From assembly GCA_011391085.1 (NCBI GenBank), contig JAABRD010000003.1:62001-126000 (forward strand): 64,000 nt of DNA. The letters run 5' to 3'. Below are positions 8,904-18,403 of this stretch, piece by piece (the first letter of the stretch is position 1; each line of letters opens with the position of its first letter). The position numbers and the translations under genes were made by a program. The notes under the pieces were generated by a model, which did no database searches, was not told where the DNA came from, and was given only the letters and a program-made list of their open reading frames with translations. Source of the stretch: Thiotrichaceae bacterium (lineage in GTDB: Bacteria > Pseudomonadota > Gammaproteobacteria > Beggiatoales > Beggiatoaceae).

Positions 8904-9572
8904 TTAAATAAACAAATGTTCGATCTCTTTCAAATGCCTTTCTAAAGATAATGATAACATCGAAGAAATAGTGAACAACGTCGCCAATACGTTCAAATTG
9001 GAATCTGCTTCACAGGCGGCGCGGATACGTTCTAAAAAGTGATAGTTTAAAGTCTGCATTTCCTTATAATAGGCTTTCAATTCGACAAAATCTGAATCAA
9101 ACTTGCCACCTTTTTTATGAATATAATATTGGCGCAACAAATAAGACGAGGTCACACGAAACACGGTTTCATGGAGGGAGGCAAACGGTAGGTGATAATA
9201 CGCCATGCCGCGCATTTTTGAAAACGCGGGACAGGCACTGCTGGCCATGATAAACCCAATTAATGCCCGCAGACCGGTTTGGGCATCAGTACGCTTAAAA
9301 TAGTCACGTTCTGGGGTACGCACATGAATATCCATTTCTTTGCAAGATAATACTTCGGCAAAGCCTATCAATATTTCATGGGCATCAATGGCAACCGGGC
9401 AATGGGAATATTCTTCATTTTTTAATGGACAATGGGGACATTGGTGAAAATCCAATTGAGTCCAAGGCGGGTAAAGACTTTTATCTAAGATATTTTCACG
9501 CGGTCTATCAAATTGTATTTTATAATACAACACTTTTCCGTCATCCATGGTAAAAGTATACTCAATAAACAT
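8904..9572 (-). CDS. Uncharacterised paralogue A of a tandem pair
   Basis: The 222-residue product aligns along its whole length with the gene at 8054-8743, with well over half of positions identical. Shared blocks include MFIEY.FTMDDGKVL.YKI, C.HCPL, HCPVAIDA, AQTGLRALIGF, MRGMA.YHLPFAS and FRVTSSYLL.QYYI. The pair must come from a tandem duplication, and both copies look intact. The ORF-to-ORF gap is 160 bases. The conserved Cys pairs could hold a metal. A repeat block separates this gene from tRNA-Leu. Confidence 0.75.
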   Translation of the reverse strand: MFIEYTFTMDDGKVLYYKIQFDRPRENILDKSLYPPWTQLDFHQCPHCPLKNEEYSHCPVAIDAHEILIGFAEVLSCKEMDIHVRTPERDYFKRTDAQTGLRALIGFIMASSACPAFSKMRGMAYYHLPFASLHETVFRVTSSYLLRQYYIHKKGGKFDSDFVELKAYYKEMQTLNYHFLERIRAACEADSNLNVLATLFTISSMLSLSLERHLKEIEHLFI

Positions 9573-9589
9573 ACTTGATATTCAGCGGG

Positions 9590-9768
9590 GCAGTGGATAA
9601 CGGATAGTGGACTTTAGTGGATAGTGGATAGTGGATAATGGGTAGGAGGTTTAGGAAAGCTGAAATTTCGACCATATTTGAAAACGTTACGGGTTTAGCT
9701 TTCCTAAACCTAAATACCATCCCACCAGCAATTATCCACTACCCACTAAAATCCACTATCTTAAAAAG
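9590..9768. repeat. Repeat block: GTGGATAGTGG runs around a hairpin
   Basis: Runs of GATAGTGGATAGTGGATAAT at 9590-9640 are mirrored by ATCCACTACCCACTAAAATCC at 9733-9760. Between them is a perfect inverted repeat AGGTTTAGGAAAGCT ... AGCTTTCCTAAACCT (9647-9706). The whole region can fold as one nested hairpin. Confidence 0.7.
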
Positions 9769-9770
9769 AT

Positions 9771-9857
9771 TGGTACCGAGGGTCGGAATCGAACCGACAC
9801 AGTGTCACCACTACTAAATTTTGAGTCTAGCGCGTCTACCAGTTCCGCCACCCCGGC
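9771..9857 (-). tRNA. tRNA-Leu (anticodon CAA)
   Basis: Read on the minus strand, the gene starts GCCGGGGTGGCGGAACTGG and ends in CCTCGGTACCA, so the acceptor stem closes (with one G-U and one further wobble) and CCA is encoded. The anticodon arm CTAGA-CTCAAAA-TTTAG gives anticodon CAA. The long variable arm and the GGTTCGATTCC T-arm are those of a class II leucine tRNA. It should read UUG. Confidence 0.96.
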
Positions 9858-9876
9858 TTTTTAACAATGTCTAACT

Positions 9877-9905
9877 AATATGGGGTATGCCATAAGTTTT
9901 TACAA
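9877..9905 (-). promoter_or_regulatory. Possible tRNA-Leu promoter
   Basis: On the minus strand, TTGTAA (9905-9900) and CATATT (9882-9877) are separated by 17 bases and lie about 20 bases upstream of the tRNA 5' end. Both boxes match the sigma-70 consensus in part only. Confidence 0.35.
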
Positions 9906-10039
9906 TATCTTTTTTTTAAAAATTCAAAATTTTTTCAAAAGATCGATTTTATCACCTTTCGTCATCACCGTCACGCCATGACAACAAAAATTCACACAAC
10001 TGGAATGCAAAAATCATTATTGCGCTCCAGAGGAGGTGA

Positions 10040-10510
10040 CTATAACACAAAAAAACCGACAACTCCCAGAAATACCACCATTTCAAATAAAGTGATCACA
10101 ATTAGCATATACGCCACCCGTCTCGCTGTTGGTTTCATTTTCAACCACAAATAGCGCGTATACCAGCGAAACGGCGGAAACCAAGACCCATGTTTCCAAT
10201 GTCGAAAATAGCGATATAACTCGCGTCCCCACGATTCTAAACTGCGATCAACTTCTGCCGAATGACGTTTTCGTTCGGCCATCGATAAACCGCTATAATC
10301 GTCAGCAATAATCAGTATTGCCCCTTGGGCATACGGTTCAATTTTGACCAATGTCTTTCTCTTGAGTCTCTTAGCATAAGTGATTTTTAACCCGTCGTCA
10401 ATCTCTTCTACATGAATGTCTGTATCGATTTCTTGTTCATTACTCAAATTACGCGCCCGCAAATAATGATTTTGGGCGTCTATCTGCCGCCATTCAATAA
10501 ATTCTAGCAT
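10040..10510 (-). pseudogene. N-terminally truncated copy of the 18404-19027 gene
   Basis: The 156 residues from ATG 10510 match residues ~51-206 of the product encoded at 18404-19027, with roughly 85% identity, and end in the same C-terminal membrane helix (VAYMLIVITLFEMVVFLGVV). Similarity continues upstream of the ATG in the same frame (SEFCKDVERLYRINP), then stops at an AT-rich stretch with an in-frame TAA. So the first ~38 residues and the normal start were lost. The remaining frame is intact and could still be translated from ATG 10510, hence a truncated gene or early pseudogene. Confidence 0.7.
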
Positions 10511-10610
10511 GGGATTGATTCGGTAGAGACGTTCGACATCTTTGCAAAATTCACTTAACGTATATATTAGTTTTTAACAGATACCAATTAAAGTGAATAT
10601 ATCAATTTAG

Positions 10611-10746
10611 CATATATAATAATACGTGTATATTCAATATATTACTTGAATTTATCAAAATCAAACATGACAATTTGTCATATATAATAATATCTTTATA
10701 TTCAATATATTATTTGAATTTGATTCAATCATACATGACATAATGT
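10611..10746. repeat. 68-bp direct tandem repeat, AT-rich
   Basis: Two adjacent 68-base units (10611-10678 and 10679-10746) share about 80% identity. Each begins CATATATAATAATA, contains TATTCAATATATTA and TTGAATTT, and ends in CATGACA..TGT. The pair lies 170-300 bases upstream of the lipase gene. Confidence 0.85.
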
Positions 10747-10749
10747 CAT
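10667..10749. promoter_or_regulatory. Paired palindromes ATGACA-N3-TGTCAT
   Basis: Two 15-base palindromes with identical half-sites, at 10667-10681 (spacer ATT) and 10735-10749 (spacer TAA), are spaced 68 bases centre to centre, so about six and a half helical turns. Their position upstream of 10914 suggests binding sites for a dimeric regulator. They may simply follow from the tandem duplication. Confidence 0.4.
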
Positions 10750-10913
10750 AAAAATTACAATAATCATATTGAATGATTAATTCTTTATTTGCACTATTTT
10801 TTATTATAATCAAATGGTTAACTGCAATTGATTAGAGTGTGGCAGATAAATTGCCGTGAACATGGCTGATGTTATCGGCGTTTAATTTTGGTTAATTTTG
10901 AGGAGATGAAGTT

Positions 10914-12680
10914 ATGACACCATTACCATTATATGGAACGTTTTTACTTATCGGGCTGACTGTGGGCCCGGTCTCAGCAGAGGTTCAAGAGTCGAAGCCG
11001 TCCTTCTCGCTGAAAGGAGACCCGAGACCTTCTCACTCTCCTCCCATGCGAGGAGTCGAAAGTTCCCAACGTGCCACGGTTAACACTCAACCACCGCGTG
11101 TTGGTTCAGGTCCACAACCAGTGGCAGTCAGTGACACCACCTTTTTAGTTGACCAAGGTGCCACTCTCGATACCTCTTGTCGGTTCCGTGACGAGGGGGC
11201 CATTACCATTGAAATACCCATAACGCGGGTGGTCGGTGAAGTGGGTAATGACGGCTATCTCGTTAATCCTCAACAACTGATTGCCAAGGGGGTGGTGTCT
11301 GCCAAAGCCACCTTGAGAATACCAATGTACGACATAGACCTTCCTGATGAGGTGGATGAGGTGGAGTTCAACGGGGTTCCTTTGGCCCAATTGACCGGTG
11401 CCGATGAGACTTGGAGGATAAATACGTTTCTGGTTCCCATTGAACGGGTTAAGTTTCCCACACCTCCCTCTATCCTGCCTAACATTCCATCACCGGTGGT
11501 ACCATCACCGGCAATGAATCAAGTGGTTATCAATATTGACACGGCCTCATCTACTCCTTCATGGTGTACCTCAGTGGATTGGGCGGCTTTAAGTTTCAAG
11601 GCCGTTTCCCCGGTTATTTTGATGCATGGTTTCGCGGCACCAAAACACTTTTTTCAAAATCATGGCTTCGTTAAGGTATTACGGGACAATGGACTACAGG
11701 TGGATGATTCAATCTATGTTTGGTCCAATACTATCTTACATACCGCTGGTGAATTAAACCGGAAACTTCCCCCGATGGTTAGAAAATATGGGGTTGATAG
11801 CGTTCATTTGGTTGCCCATAGCAAGGGTGGACTTGATGTTAGAAGCTATCTTGCCAATTATTATCCCGCCCACTCAAAAGACTTTGAGGTGCTTTCATAC
11901 ACCAGTCTTAGTACACCCCATAACGGTTCAGTGCTTTCTGATTTGCTAGAAGCCCGTTCCAAAGCTATAAAGGCCGAGTATGAACTGTATTTCGATAACT
12001 TGCCTGGCTTTGCATACCTACTTACCCAAATAAGTGGTCAACAATACGAAACCATGGATCAACAGTATGCGTCGTTTATGGCAATGACCAAGGCTGCACA
12101 GGATCTTTCTACCAACTCAGTGGCGTCTTTTAACGAGGTCAATTTGCCTCATCTACCTGTGAAAACGGTTTTTAATACGGTAGCCGCAGATGCGGACAAA
12201 AACCTGAATGGCAAAATAGATAGAGATAACCCTGATGAGTATCTTGAGCTTAGAAAAGATCAACCTATGCTTGACACGGCGGATTTATTAGGGTTAGGTC
12301 GTTTAATAATCGATGCTTTTTATCAAGTGTTGAGTGGTACCGCAAGTGTTGAAGTTACTTTTGAAGAGTTCAACAATTGTATGATGCCTGGTGACGGGGA
12401 TCATGATCATTGCATAACTAAGCGTGCCACAGTGGTTGGTTTTCCTCATCGTAACTTGAATGGGGAAGTCAGCCGTGAAGGAAATGATGTGTTGGTAACT
12501 GTGCCCAGCGGTCTCGGATTTGGCTATGTCGCAGATACTTTCTCAAATCATGTGGTTAATGCGAGTGTTCTCTTTGGGGGAGATGGCCGAAATCATTCTA
12601 GTGTGGCGGATGGTGGGGTAGCAGAGAAAGTCTTTGAATGGATTGTTGAAACTGAGAAACAGAATGGAGACCTCCGATAA
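10914..12680 (+). CDS. Secreted lipase-like alpha/beta hydrolase
   Basis: The 588-residue product has a signal peptide (MTPLPLYGTFLLIGL..., cleavage near VSA) and a ~170-residue N-terminal beta-rich region. The alpha/beta hydrolase core starts with the oxyanion-hole motif VILMHGF (about residue 235) and carries the nucleophile elbow VAHSKGG (about residue 300), where A-H-S-K-G replaces the usual GxSxG. A later NHSS segment near the C-terminus could provide the catalytic His. It is exported, so it probably acts on an extracellular ester or lipid. GGAG lies 9 bases upstream of the start, and the next gene starts 2 bases after its stop. Confidence 0.8.
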   Translation: MTPLPLYGTFLLIGLTVGPVSAEVQESKPSFSLKGDPRPSHSPPMRGVESSQRATVNTQPPRVGSGPQPVAVSDTTFLVDQGATLDTSCRFRDEGAITIEIPITRVVGEVGNDGYLVNPQQLIAKGVVSAKATLRIPMYDIDLPDEVDEVEFNGVPLAQLTGADETWRINTFLVPIERVKFPTPPSILPNIPSPVVPSPAMNQVVINIDTASSTPSWCTSVDWAALSFKAVSPVILMHGFAAPKHFFQNHGFVKVLRDNGLQVDDSIYVWSNTILHTAGELNRKLPPMVRKYGVDSVHLVAHSKGGLDVRSYLANYYPAHSKDFEVLSYTSLSTPHNGSVLSDLLEARSKAIKAEYELYFDNLPGFAYLLTQISGQQYETMDQQYASFMAMTKAAQDLSTNSVASFNEVNLPHLPVKTVFNTVAADADKNLNGKIDRDNPDEYLELRKDQPMLDTADLLGLGRLIIDAFYQVLSGTASVEVTFEEFNNCMMPGDGDHDHCITKRATVVGFPHRNLNGEVSREGNDVLVTVPSGLGFGYVADTFSNHVVNASVLFGGDGRNHSSVADGGVAEKVFEWIVETEKQNGDLR

Positions 12681-12682
12681 TC

Positions 12683-13477
12683 ATGGTCTTCAGTCACTTG
12701 ACCCCTCTGATCTGGGTGAGAATGGGATTATTGTTTGGCTGTTTGGGAATGAAAGGATGTAGTATTTTTCCGATTTTCATCACCTCGGACGTTGAATCGT
12801 TTAAAATCCCCGATGCCACCTGGAAGAGTCAGCTTTTGGTACGGCAAAATCCTGGTGGCGAATTGTTATTCAAATTGAGTGATTCAACTTCTCCTGGGGG
12901 TGTTTATCGCTATGTTCCTGAACTCTCTGGGTGGTCAATGTCGTTCTCTCAGGCATGGGAAACGTCGATGGGAGGAATTGTGGCTTGTGGTGACCGTTCC
13001 TTCCTCCAAGGAAGATACTACCCGCCTCAGCCGCTTCTAGCTGGGCAGAAATTTCTGGCTAGTCAAGGAAATTACGCGGTGAATAAGATTGCAGTTCTTT
13101 CGGTAGATGGACCTAGACGAGGAGGTGTTCCTCCCTTTCTGACCGTTGGCGATCTGTCGTGGTTGGCAGGTCAGGTTTATCACCAATTATTTTCGGTCAC
13201 CCCCCTTCAACCACTGGGTCCTCCAGTACGTCTGCCGTTTCAATTAGAACATCCATTTGATGGAATTGAAATCTGTTGGTCACCTGACAATAATTATGTT
13301 ATCTACAACCAATTAAAATTAAAAACAGCGACGACCTCATATTCATATCTTGGGGAGTCTCCAGAGAGTGATAAGCCTTTCGCTGAGAATCATCTGGCTT
13401 ACCAACGACAAAAAGAAAACCGAGGTGATATCCTTATTGCAATCATACGTGTCAATCAAGACAGAGGTGTTTTATGA
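12683..13477 (+). CDS. Uncharacterised exported protein in the lipase operon
   Basis: A 264-residue product that begins with a hydrophobic stretch ending LFGCLGMKGCS, which may be an uncleaved anchor or an atypical lipobox with Cys at residue 26. The C-terminal half contains IEICWSPDNNYVIYNQ, resembling a blade of a TolB/WD-type propeller, but no full propeller is present. It starts 2 bases after the lipase gene and overlaps the next gene by ATGA, so it is translated as part of a three-gene unit. Function unknown. Confidence 0.7.
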   Translation: MVFSHLTPLIWVRMGLLFGCLGMKGCSIFPIFITSDVESFKIPDATWKSQLLVRQNPGGELLFKLSDSTSPGGVYRYVPELSGWSMSFSQAWETSMGGIVACGDRSFLQGRYYPPQPLLAGQKFLASQGNYAVNKIAVLSVDGPRRGGVPPFLTVGDLSWLAGQVYHQLFSVTPLQPLGPPVRLPFQLEHPFDGIEICWSPDNNYVIYNQLKLKTATTSYSYLGESPESDKPFAENHLAYQRQKENRGDILIAIIRVNQDRGVL

Positions 13478-16230
13478 GAAATTGTATTTTTCGCTACCGA
13501 AGAGGTTTACTCAAGTTTGTGGTTCTATGGTTTCTATGGTTTCCTCTAACTGGGGAAACTCAAACGTTTCGAGGTACCGTGGCACTGTTCTCGGCCCAAT
13601 TTGAGGTGGACCGGTTAGCCCCTGGCTTAACGACAGGAGAGAAAACATTCTGTGTGGACGACGCAGATAACTCGATTAGCTTGGAAATTTTTTCCAATGT
13701 GGATGACCTCTTTACTAGAGTGAGTAGCCCTGCCAATCAGCTTTTAGATGCTACTACCATTGGTTTATTTGGTGGTCAATTTGAGGCCTTTGGTAACCCG
13801 TTGGTGTTCGATGACGTGGCAATGCCAATTTTGCCATTCAGCACTCAGGGTTTTCATTACTTGTTTAAATTTCCATCGCTGGGTCCTGGTCAATATACTG
13901 TCGAATTTGAAGCAAACCCCGCTTTGGCCGAAGAGGTTGCAGTTATCACTCAGGTAGTGACCGATAGTCGAATCGCAACCAATGTGTTAGCTAGTCCCAC
14001 AGAACTAACGTTAGGTAAATCAGTCCTGCTAACAGTGCCGTTTTTCAATGGGCAAGTTCCAATGATAGGTGCTAATGTCCAAGTTACTATTATGGGGAAA
14101 AATGTTTCTCCCACGGAATTAACATTATTGGATGATGGTGACAGGGGAGATGTAGAAACCGGGGATGGTCTCTATACGGGAATGTTCACTCCTACCGAAG
14201 TGGGTACTTACGAAGTGGCAGCTAAAATTCAGGCACCAACCTGGATAGGCACCCCCTGTTTCCGCAAAGCCGGTACTCATTTCACCGTCTTCGAACCAAC
14301 CAGCCGGCTGACTGGCACGGTACACGACGAGAGTGTAGATAGTAATGGTGACGGGCGACCCGACCAAGTCCTCGTTCGGGTGGCAACGAATACCGTCAAA
14401 GCGGGTGAATATCGCGCTTTTGTGCATCTTCAAACCGCCAGCGGGCAACAATTATTCCGTTCTAATGCGGCTACCCTAACCACGGGGCTGGGAGAGATTG
14501 CCGTGGCTTTTGAAATCGAGGCCCTGCGCGAATTAGGAGAAGAGGGTCCCTATCAAATTACTCGACTGGGGTTAATTTACTATGGAGAGGATGGTGCGAT
14601 TGAGAGTGACCACTTAATCCAGGTTGGGACCACTCAGGCTTACCACCTAGACCAATTTGAAAAACCGTTATTTTCGTTAACAGGTGTCACCACCAGTCAA
14701 GGTATCGATGCCGACGGTAACGGTCTATTTGAACAATTGCGTGTAGCTATCGAGATTGAAGTGGCCCAAAGTGGTTTTTATACCTGGACGGTGAATCTCA
14801 CCGACTCGAATGAGGAGATGATTACTTTTGCCACCAGTGAAGACTATTTCTATGCAGGAATTAACCAGATGGTCGTGAATTTTGACGCGCCGACGCTGGA
14901 ACAGTTTGGGGCCGATGGTCCCTATCTTCTAAGAGATTTAGTTCTCCAAGGTCCTGCCATTTTCCAGATAGTCGAACGAGCGGGAGAAACCCCTGCCTTT
15001 CCAGTCACTCAATTTTTCTCCGCTTACAGTGTTTCAGGTTATCTCTTAGATGACGCGGGAAAGCCTTTGGCCGACGTCTTAGTAGAGGTTAATGGACAAA
15101 CGGCACTGACCAACGAGAAAGGCTACTACCAGATTAAAGGGTTGGCCGCCGGAAACTACACGGTTACCGCCCGTAAAGAGGGCTATATCTTTGAGTCTGT
15201 CAGTCTTACCCTGAACCAGAACCAACCGGTGGCGACCGTGACGGTGACGGGGAGTTTTAAACCGTCGTCGCCAGCGATTCTCATAGGTACCCAATCCTGT
15301 GAGAACAACAGTGTCGTCGTCAGTCACAATCGTGTGGTTCTCTTGACTGAAGAAGGACAAGAGATACATTCGTTTGACTCCGGGTTTACTGGCAAAGGAA
15401 TCCACCTGAGTGCTGCCGACGTTAACCAAGACCAGTTGACTGATATAATGGTCAGTGACCTGGCCAAAGGGAATAACATTGCCATCTTCACTGCCAAAGG
15501 CACCCCACTGGCTTCATTTCAGGTACGCGGAAATAACCAAGGAATTAAGTTAGCGACGGGTGACTTAGCAGGGAATAACCGTCCTCAACTGGTCACCAGT
15601 TCTCAAGCGAAAGATGACCGGGTATCGATTCATCAAACTAATGGCACTTGGCTTCAGAACCTGACCGTGTTGGATAGTCAGAGGGAGTTTAACTTGGCCA
15701 CAGGAAATATCATGGACGATGGCCGTGAGGAAATTATCCTCTCGTTAGCGACCTCAACCCCAAGTAATAATGTTTTAGTTTTCAACGGTGGGGGAACGTT
15801 GTTAACCTCCTTGACGGCCTGGTTAACGGAATCCAAGGGAGGTAAAGCCCCTGGGGTGGTGGTCACTACCGGCGATGTCAACGGTGATGGCGTTGACGAA
15901 ATCATTGTGGGACCTGCTGAAAAGGCTAAAGAAGATACCATAGCGATTTATACGGCCGCGGGTACTTTAGTCAGTGTCTTCCGAACCTCACTCCCAGACG
16001 AGGAGAAAGCCGCCGGCTGTACTTCTTATTATAATCGTGGCATAGTTCTTACCGCAGGTGATATAGACCTCGATGGCAAAGCCGAGATTATCGTCAGTCG
16101 CAAAGGTGGCCGCGTGGTTCGTCTCTTTACTGCAGGCGGGGTGCTAATAAGAAGTTTCCAAGGTGCCAATCACGATTATGCTATTTCTGATTTGGCTTTT
16201 GGAGAGAAGGTAGAAAAACTTTCCCCATAG
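13474..16230 (+). CDS. Large modular surface protein with FG-GAP repeats
   Basis: The 918-residue product has a basic N-terminus and hydrophobic signal (FVVLWFLWFPLTG). Residues ~30-260 hold a beta-sandwich ending in a DDGDRGDVETGDGLYTG segment, typical of choice-of-anchor-type modules. Two calcium-loop modules (SVDSNGDGRPDQVLVRV, GIDADGNGLFEQLRV) follow, then a carboxypeptidase-regulatory-like domain (YSVSGYLLDDAGKPLADV) near residue 515. The last ~320 residues are an FG-GAP/VCBS propeller (GDVNGDGVDEIIVG, GDIDLDGKAEIIVS). Such proteins act in adhesion or matrix binding. It overlaps the previous stop by ATGA. Confidence 0.8.
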   Translation: MRNCIFRYRRGLLKFVVLWFLWFPLTGETQTFRGTVALFSAQFEVDRLAPGLTTGEKTFCVDDADNSISLEIFSNVDDLFTRVSSPANQLLDATTIGLFGGQFEAFGNPLVFDDVAMPILPFSTQGFHYLFKFPSLGPGQYTVEFEANPALAEEVAVITQVVTDSRIATNVLASPTELTLGKSVLLTVPFFNGQVPMIGANVQVTIMGKNVSPTELTLLDDGDRGDVETGDGLYTGMFTPTEVGTYEVAAKIQAPTWIGTPCFRKAGTHFTVFEPTSRLTGTVHDESVDSNGDGRPDQVLVRVATNTVKAGEYRAFVHLQTASGQQLFRSNAATLTTGLGEIAVAFEIEALRELGEEGPYQITRLGLIYYGEDGAIESDHLIQVGTTQAYHLDQFEKPLFSLTGVTTSQGIDADGNGLFEQLRVAIEIEVAQSGFYTWTVNLTDSNEEMITFATSEDYFYAGINQMVVNFDAPTLEQFGADGPYLLRDLVLQGPAIFQIVERAGETPAFPVTQFFSAYSVSGYLLDDAGKPLADVLVEVNGQTALTNEKGYYQIKGLAAGNYTVTARKEGYIFESVSLTLNQNQPVATVTVTGSFKPSSPAILIGTQSCENNSVVVSHNRVVLLTEEGQEIHSFDSGFTGKGIHLSAADVNQDQLTDIMVSDLAKGNNIAIFTAKGTPLASFQVRGNNQGIKLATGDLAGNNRPQLVTSSQAKDDRVSIHQTNGTWLQNLTVLDSQREFNLATGNIMDDGREEIILSLATSTPSNNVLVFNGGGTLLTSLTAWLTESKGGKAPGVVVTTGDVNGDGVDEIIVGPAEKAKEDTIAIYTAAGTLVSVFRTSLPDEEKAAGCTSYYNRGIVLTAGDIDLDGKAEIIVSRKGGRVVRLFTAGGVLIRSFQGANHDYAISDLAFGEKVEKLSP

Positions 16231-16255
16231 AACAAACACCTCTGCTTAGTCAAGC

Positions 16256-16356
16256 CACCTACTTGTACCTCACTCGTAGGGTGGATTAAGCGAAGCGTAT
16301 CCACCACCTTTTATAGATTTTGGTGGATACGCTTCGCTTAATCCACCCTACGATGG
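16256..16356. repeat. Inverted repeat with GTAGGGTGGATTAAGCG arms
   Basis: GTAGGGTGGATTAAGCGAAG and its reverse complement face each other around a short AT-rich loop, forming a ~90-base hairpin between two surface-protein genes. A related palindrome is nested in 20997-21177. Confidence 0.8.
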
Positions 16357-16464
16357 ATGGATAGAGAGTGCAAAAACGGAGGAATATCACTATACCTTGT
16401 GCCTCACTACCCCAAATTTAGTCATCGAGGCCGGCATGATCAGTGCCCTGATTTGGAGGTTCAG

Positions 16465-18264
16465 ATGAAAACTAAAATATGTAGTTATGCTGTAATGTCT
16501 GCGATGGCAGGTTTTTTTTCGTCAACTCTGATGGGTTCAGTATCAGCGGCACCAAACCAGGTGACACTGAAACCGCTTACCGCGGATTATCAAATCGATC
16601 TACGGAGTCAACTAAGACAGACATTGACGTTTCCGGTCGTGAGTGGCAACGAGTTAACCATCAATGTGCATTCCGCAAGCAACGCCCTTACCCTGAAACT
16701 TCGACTACCTGACGGTACCGTGCTGGATAAGCAGAATGCTTCTCAATCTGGAGTGAGTTTTGAAGTCTTTAGTCCAACCACTGCCGAAGAAGAAATCTTG
16801 GTGTCACCCACAGCCATGCAACTCATCAAGATGCGAAACCCGTCCCCTGGTTCGTATGAATTGCAGGCCGAAGGCGCCGCTACCACGGTCGTGCCCGTGC
16901 AAGTGACTACGGTCGGTAGTGGTTTGCGTACCGGTATCATTATGGGGAAGAGTGAGTTTGAGGTTCTCCTTGGTCAAAAAGTAACCATCGCGGTGGTCGT
17001 CTTTGAACAGAATCGGCCCCTCACCAATGCCACCGTACAAGGCAAAGTATTGAGAATCGTGAATGACAGTTTGCTGGAAGAGGCTTCTCTGAGTTTTATT
17101 GATAATGGCCAAAGTAGCGATGCCCGTGCCAATGATGGACTGTACTCGGTTTCCTATGAACCAGCACAGACAGGTGGCTACTTGATTACCGCAAACCTAC
17201 AAGGTACCACTTCTCAAGGCTTACCTTTTGAAGCCAATGAAGGAGGACGGTTGGTAGTGAATCCTCCTGAGGTTAAGTTGAACGGGGTCTTTCATGACCA
17301 AGGTGTTGATGAGGATGGTGATGGTTATTTCGACTTTGTTAAGTTCTTGTTTGAGGCGGAAGGGCCACGTAGTGAAGGTACCTACTATATACACCTTCAT
17401 CTGCAAGCCTCGAATGGCAACAAGGTGGGGTCCGTAGGACGTATCTCGGACTCTGTAGCACCCTTGTCGGTAAACTTTCCTGCGGAAGAGTTGAAGAAAC
17501 TGGGTACGGATGGTCCCTACCATTTGACCTTTATTACCTTAACGCATGATCACCGTTTTTTAAGTCGTTTAGAGAATTTGGGTGATTCCAATGCCTATCG
17601 TTTGGATGCCCTGGAACGAGAAAATACTTTGTTACGTCCACTGAACGCAGACCGCGGGGTGGATGTGGATGGTGATGGGTTATTTGATTGGCTGGAAGTG
17701 GTTTTCGGTGTAGATGTACTGATTAGCGGTTATTATGGCATTTCTGCCGCGCTTGATCTACCCAACCAGCCGAGAAATACCGACTTGGATAACACTGGGC
17801 TGACCTCGGTTTATCTACCGCGTGGCAACCACCATATTACGTTAGCTTTCTCTGGAGAAAAAATAGGTCGTTCAGGTCAGAATGGACCTTATGTTTTGAA
17901 TGGGGTGTTGGTTTATCCGCTGTTCCAAACACGGGCTTCGGCCTGGGCAAAACAATTGGGAACAACACAACCTTATTCTTATTCTCAGTTTGTAGGAAGT
18001 GGCCCTGGCGACCCTAAAACCCTGTTGGGACGATTGCTGAAACAGTTAGATGCCCTCAATCTCAACCGGGGACTGAAAAACAGTTTGCGAGTGAAACTGT
18101 TGGGGACGCAAGCGGCCTTGGAAAAGGACAAGACTTCTGCCGACCATAAAATCAGGGCCTTTGTCAACGAGGTAGTAGCACAAAGAGAAAAAACCATTCC
18201 ACCGGCGGAGGCTGATTTGTTGATTAATGGGGGAATGATTTTGGTGGGATTGTTGTCCCCCTAG
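16465..18264 (+). CDS. Modular surface protein, relative of 13474-16230
   Basis: A 599-residue exported protein. The start ATG 16465 is chosen for its strong GGAGG site (16455-16459) and the signal peptide that follows (MKTKICSYAVMSAMAGF..., cleavage near VSA). The frame upstream is a repeat. Domain order matches the neighbour: beta-sandwich with SDARANDGLYSVSYEP, then two calcium-loop modules (GVDEDGDGYFDFVKFLF, GVDVDGDGLFDWLEVVF). It lacks the regulatory-like and FG-GAP domains. A basic, Leu-rich helical tail of ~80 residues ends in a hydrophobic stretch. It probably derives from duplication of the neighbour. Confidence 0.78.
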   Translation: MKTKICSYAVMSAMAGFFSSTLMGSVSAAPNQVTLKPLTADYQIDLRSQLRQTLTFPVVSGNELTINVHSASNALTLKLRLPDGTVLDKQNASQSGVSFEVFSPTTAEEEILVSPTAMQLIKMRNPSPGSYELQAEGAATTVVPVQVTTVGSGLRTGIIMGKSEFEVLLGQKVTIAVVVFEQNRPLTNATVQGKVLRIVNDSLLEEASLSFIDNGQSSDARANDGLYSVSYEPAQTGGYLITANLQGTTSQGLPFEANEGGRLVVNPPEVKLNGVFHDQGVDEDGDGYFDFVKFLFEAEGPRSEGTYYIHLHLQASNGNKVGSVGRISDSVAPLSVNFPAEELKKLGTDGPYHLTFITLTHDHRFLSRLENLGDSNAYRLDALERENTLLRPLNADRGVDVDGDGLFDWLEVVFGVDVLISGYYGISAALDLPNQPRNTDLDNTGLTSVYLPRGNHHITLAFSGEKIGRSGQNGPYVLNGVLVYPLFQTRASAWAKQLGTTQPYSYSQFVGSGPGDPKTLLGRLLKQLDALNLNRGLKNSLRVKLLGTQAALEKDKTSADHKIRAFVNEVVAQREKTIPPAEADLLINGGMILVGLLSP

Positions 18265-18403
18265 TCAAGGAGGTAGTCACAGCACCAATAGATGAAGTGT
18301 TCGTGAACTAAGACCGCCGAGGTGCTTTTCGACCGCGGCGGTCTGGCCGAACGTTTCACCACTACCTTGTGCATCACTACCGAGTTTCTTTACTGAGTTT
18401 CTT

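Noticed and set aside
9877-10039. Integration site at the tRNA-Leu gene
   Set aside because: No integrase gene is nearby, and I saw no repeated tRNA 3' end within the window.
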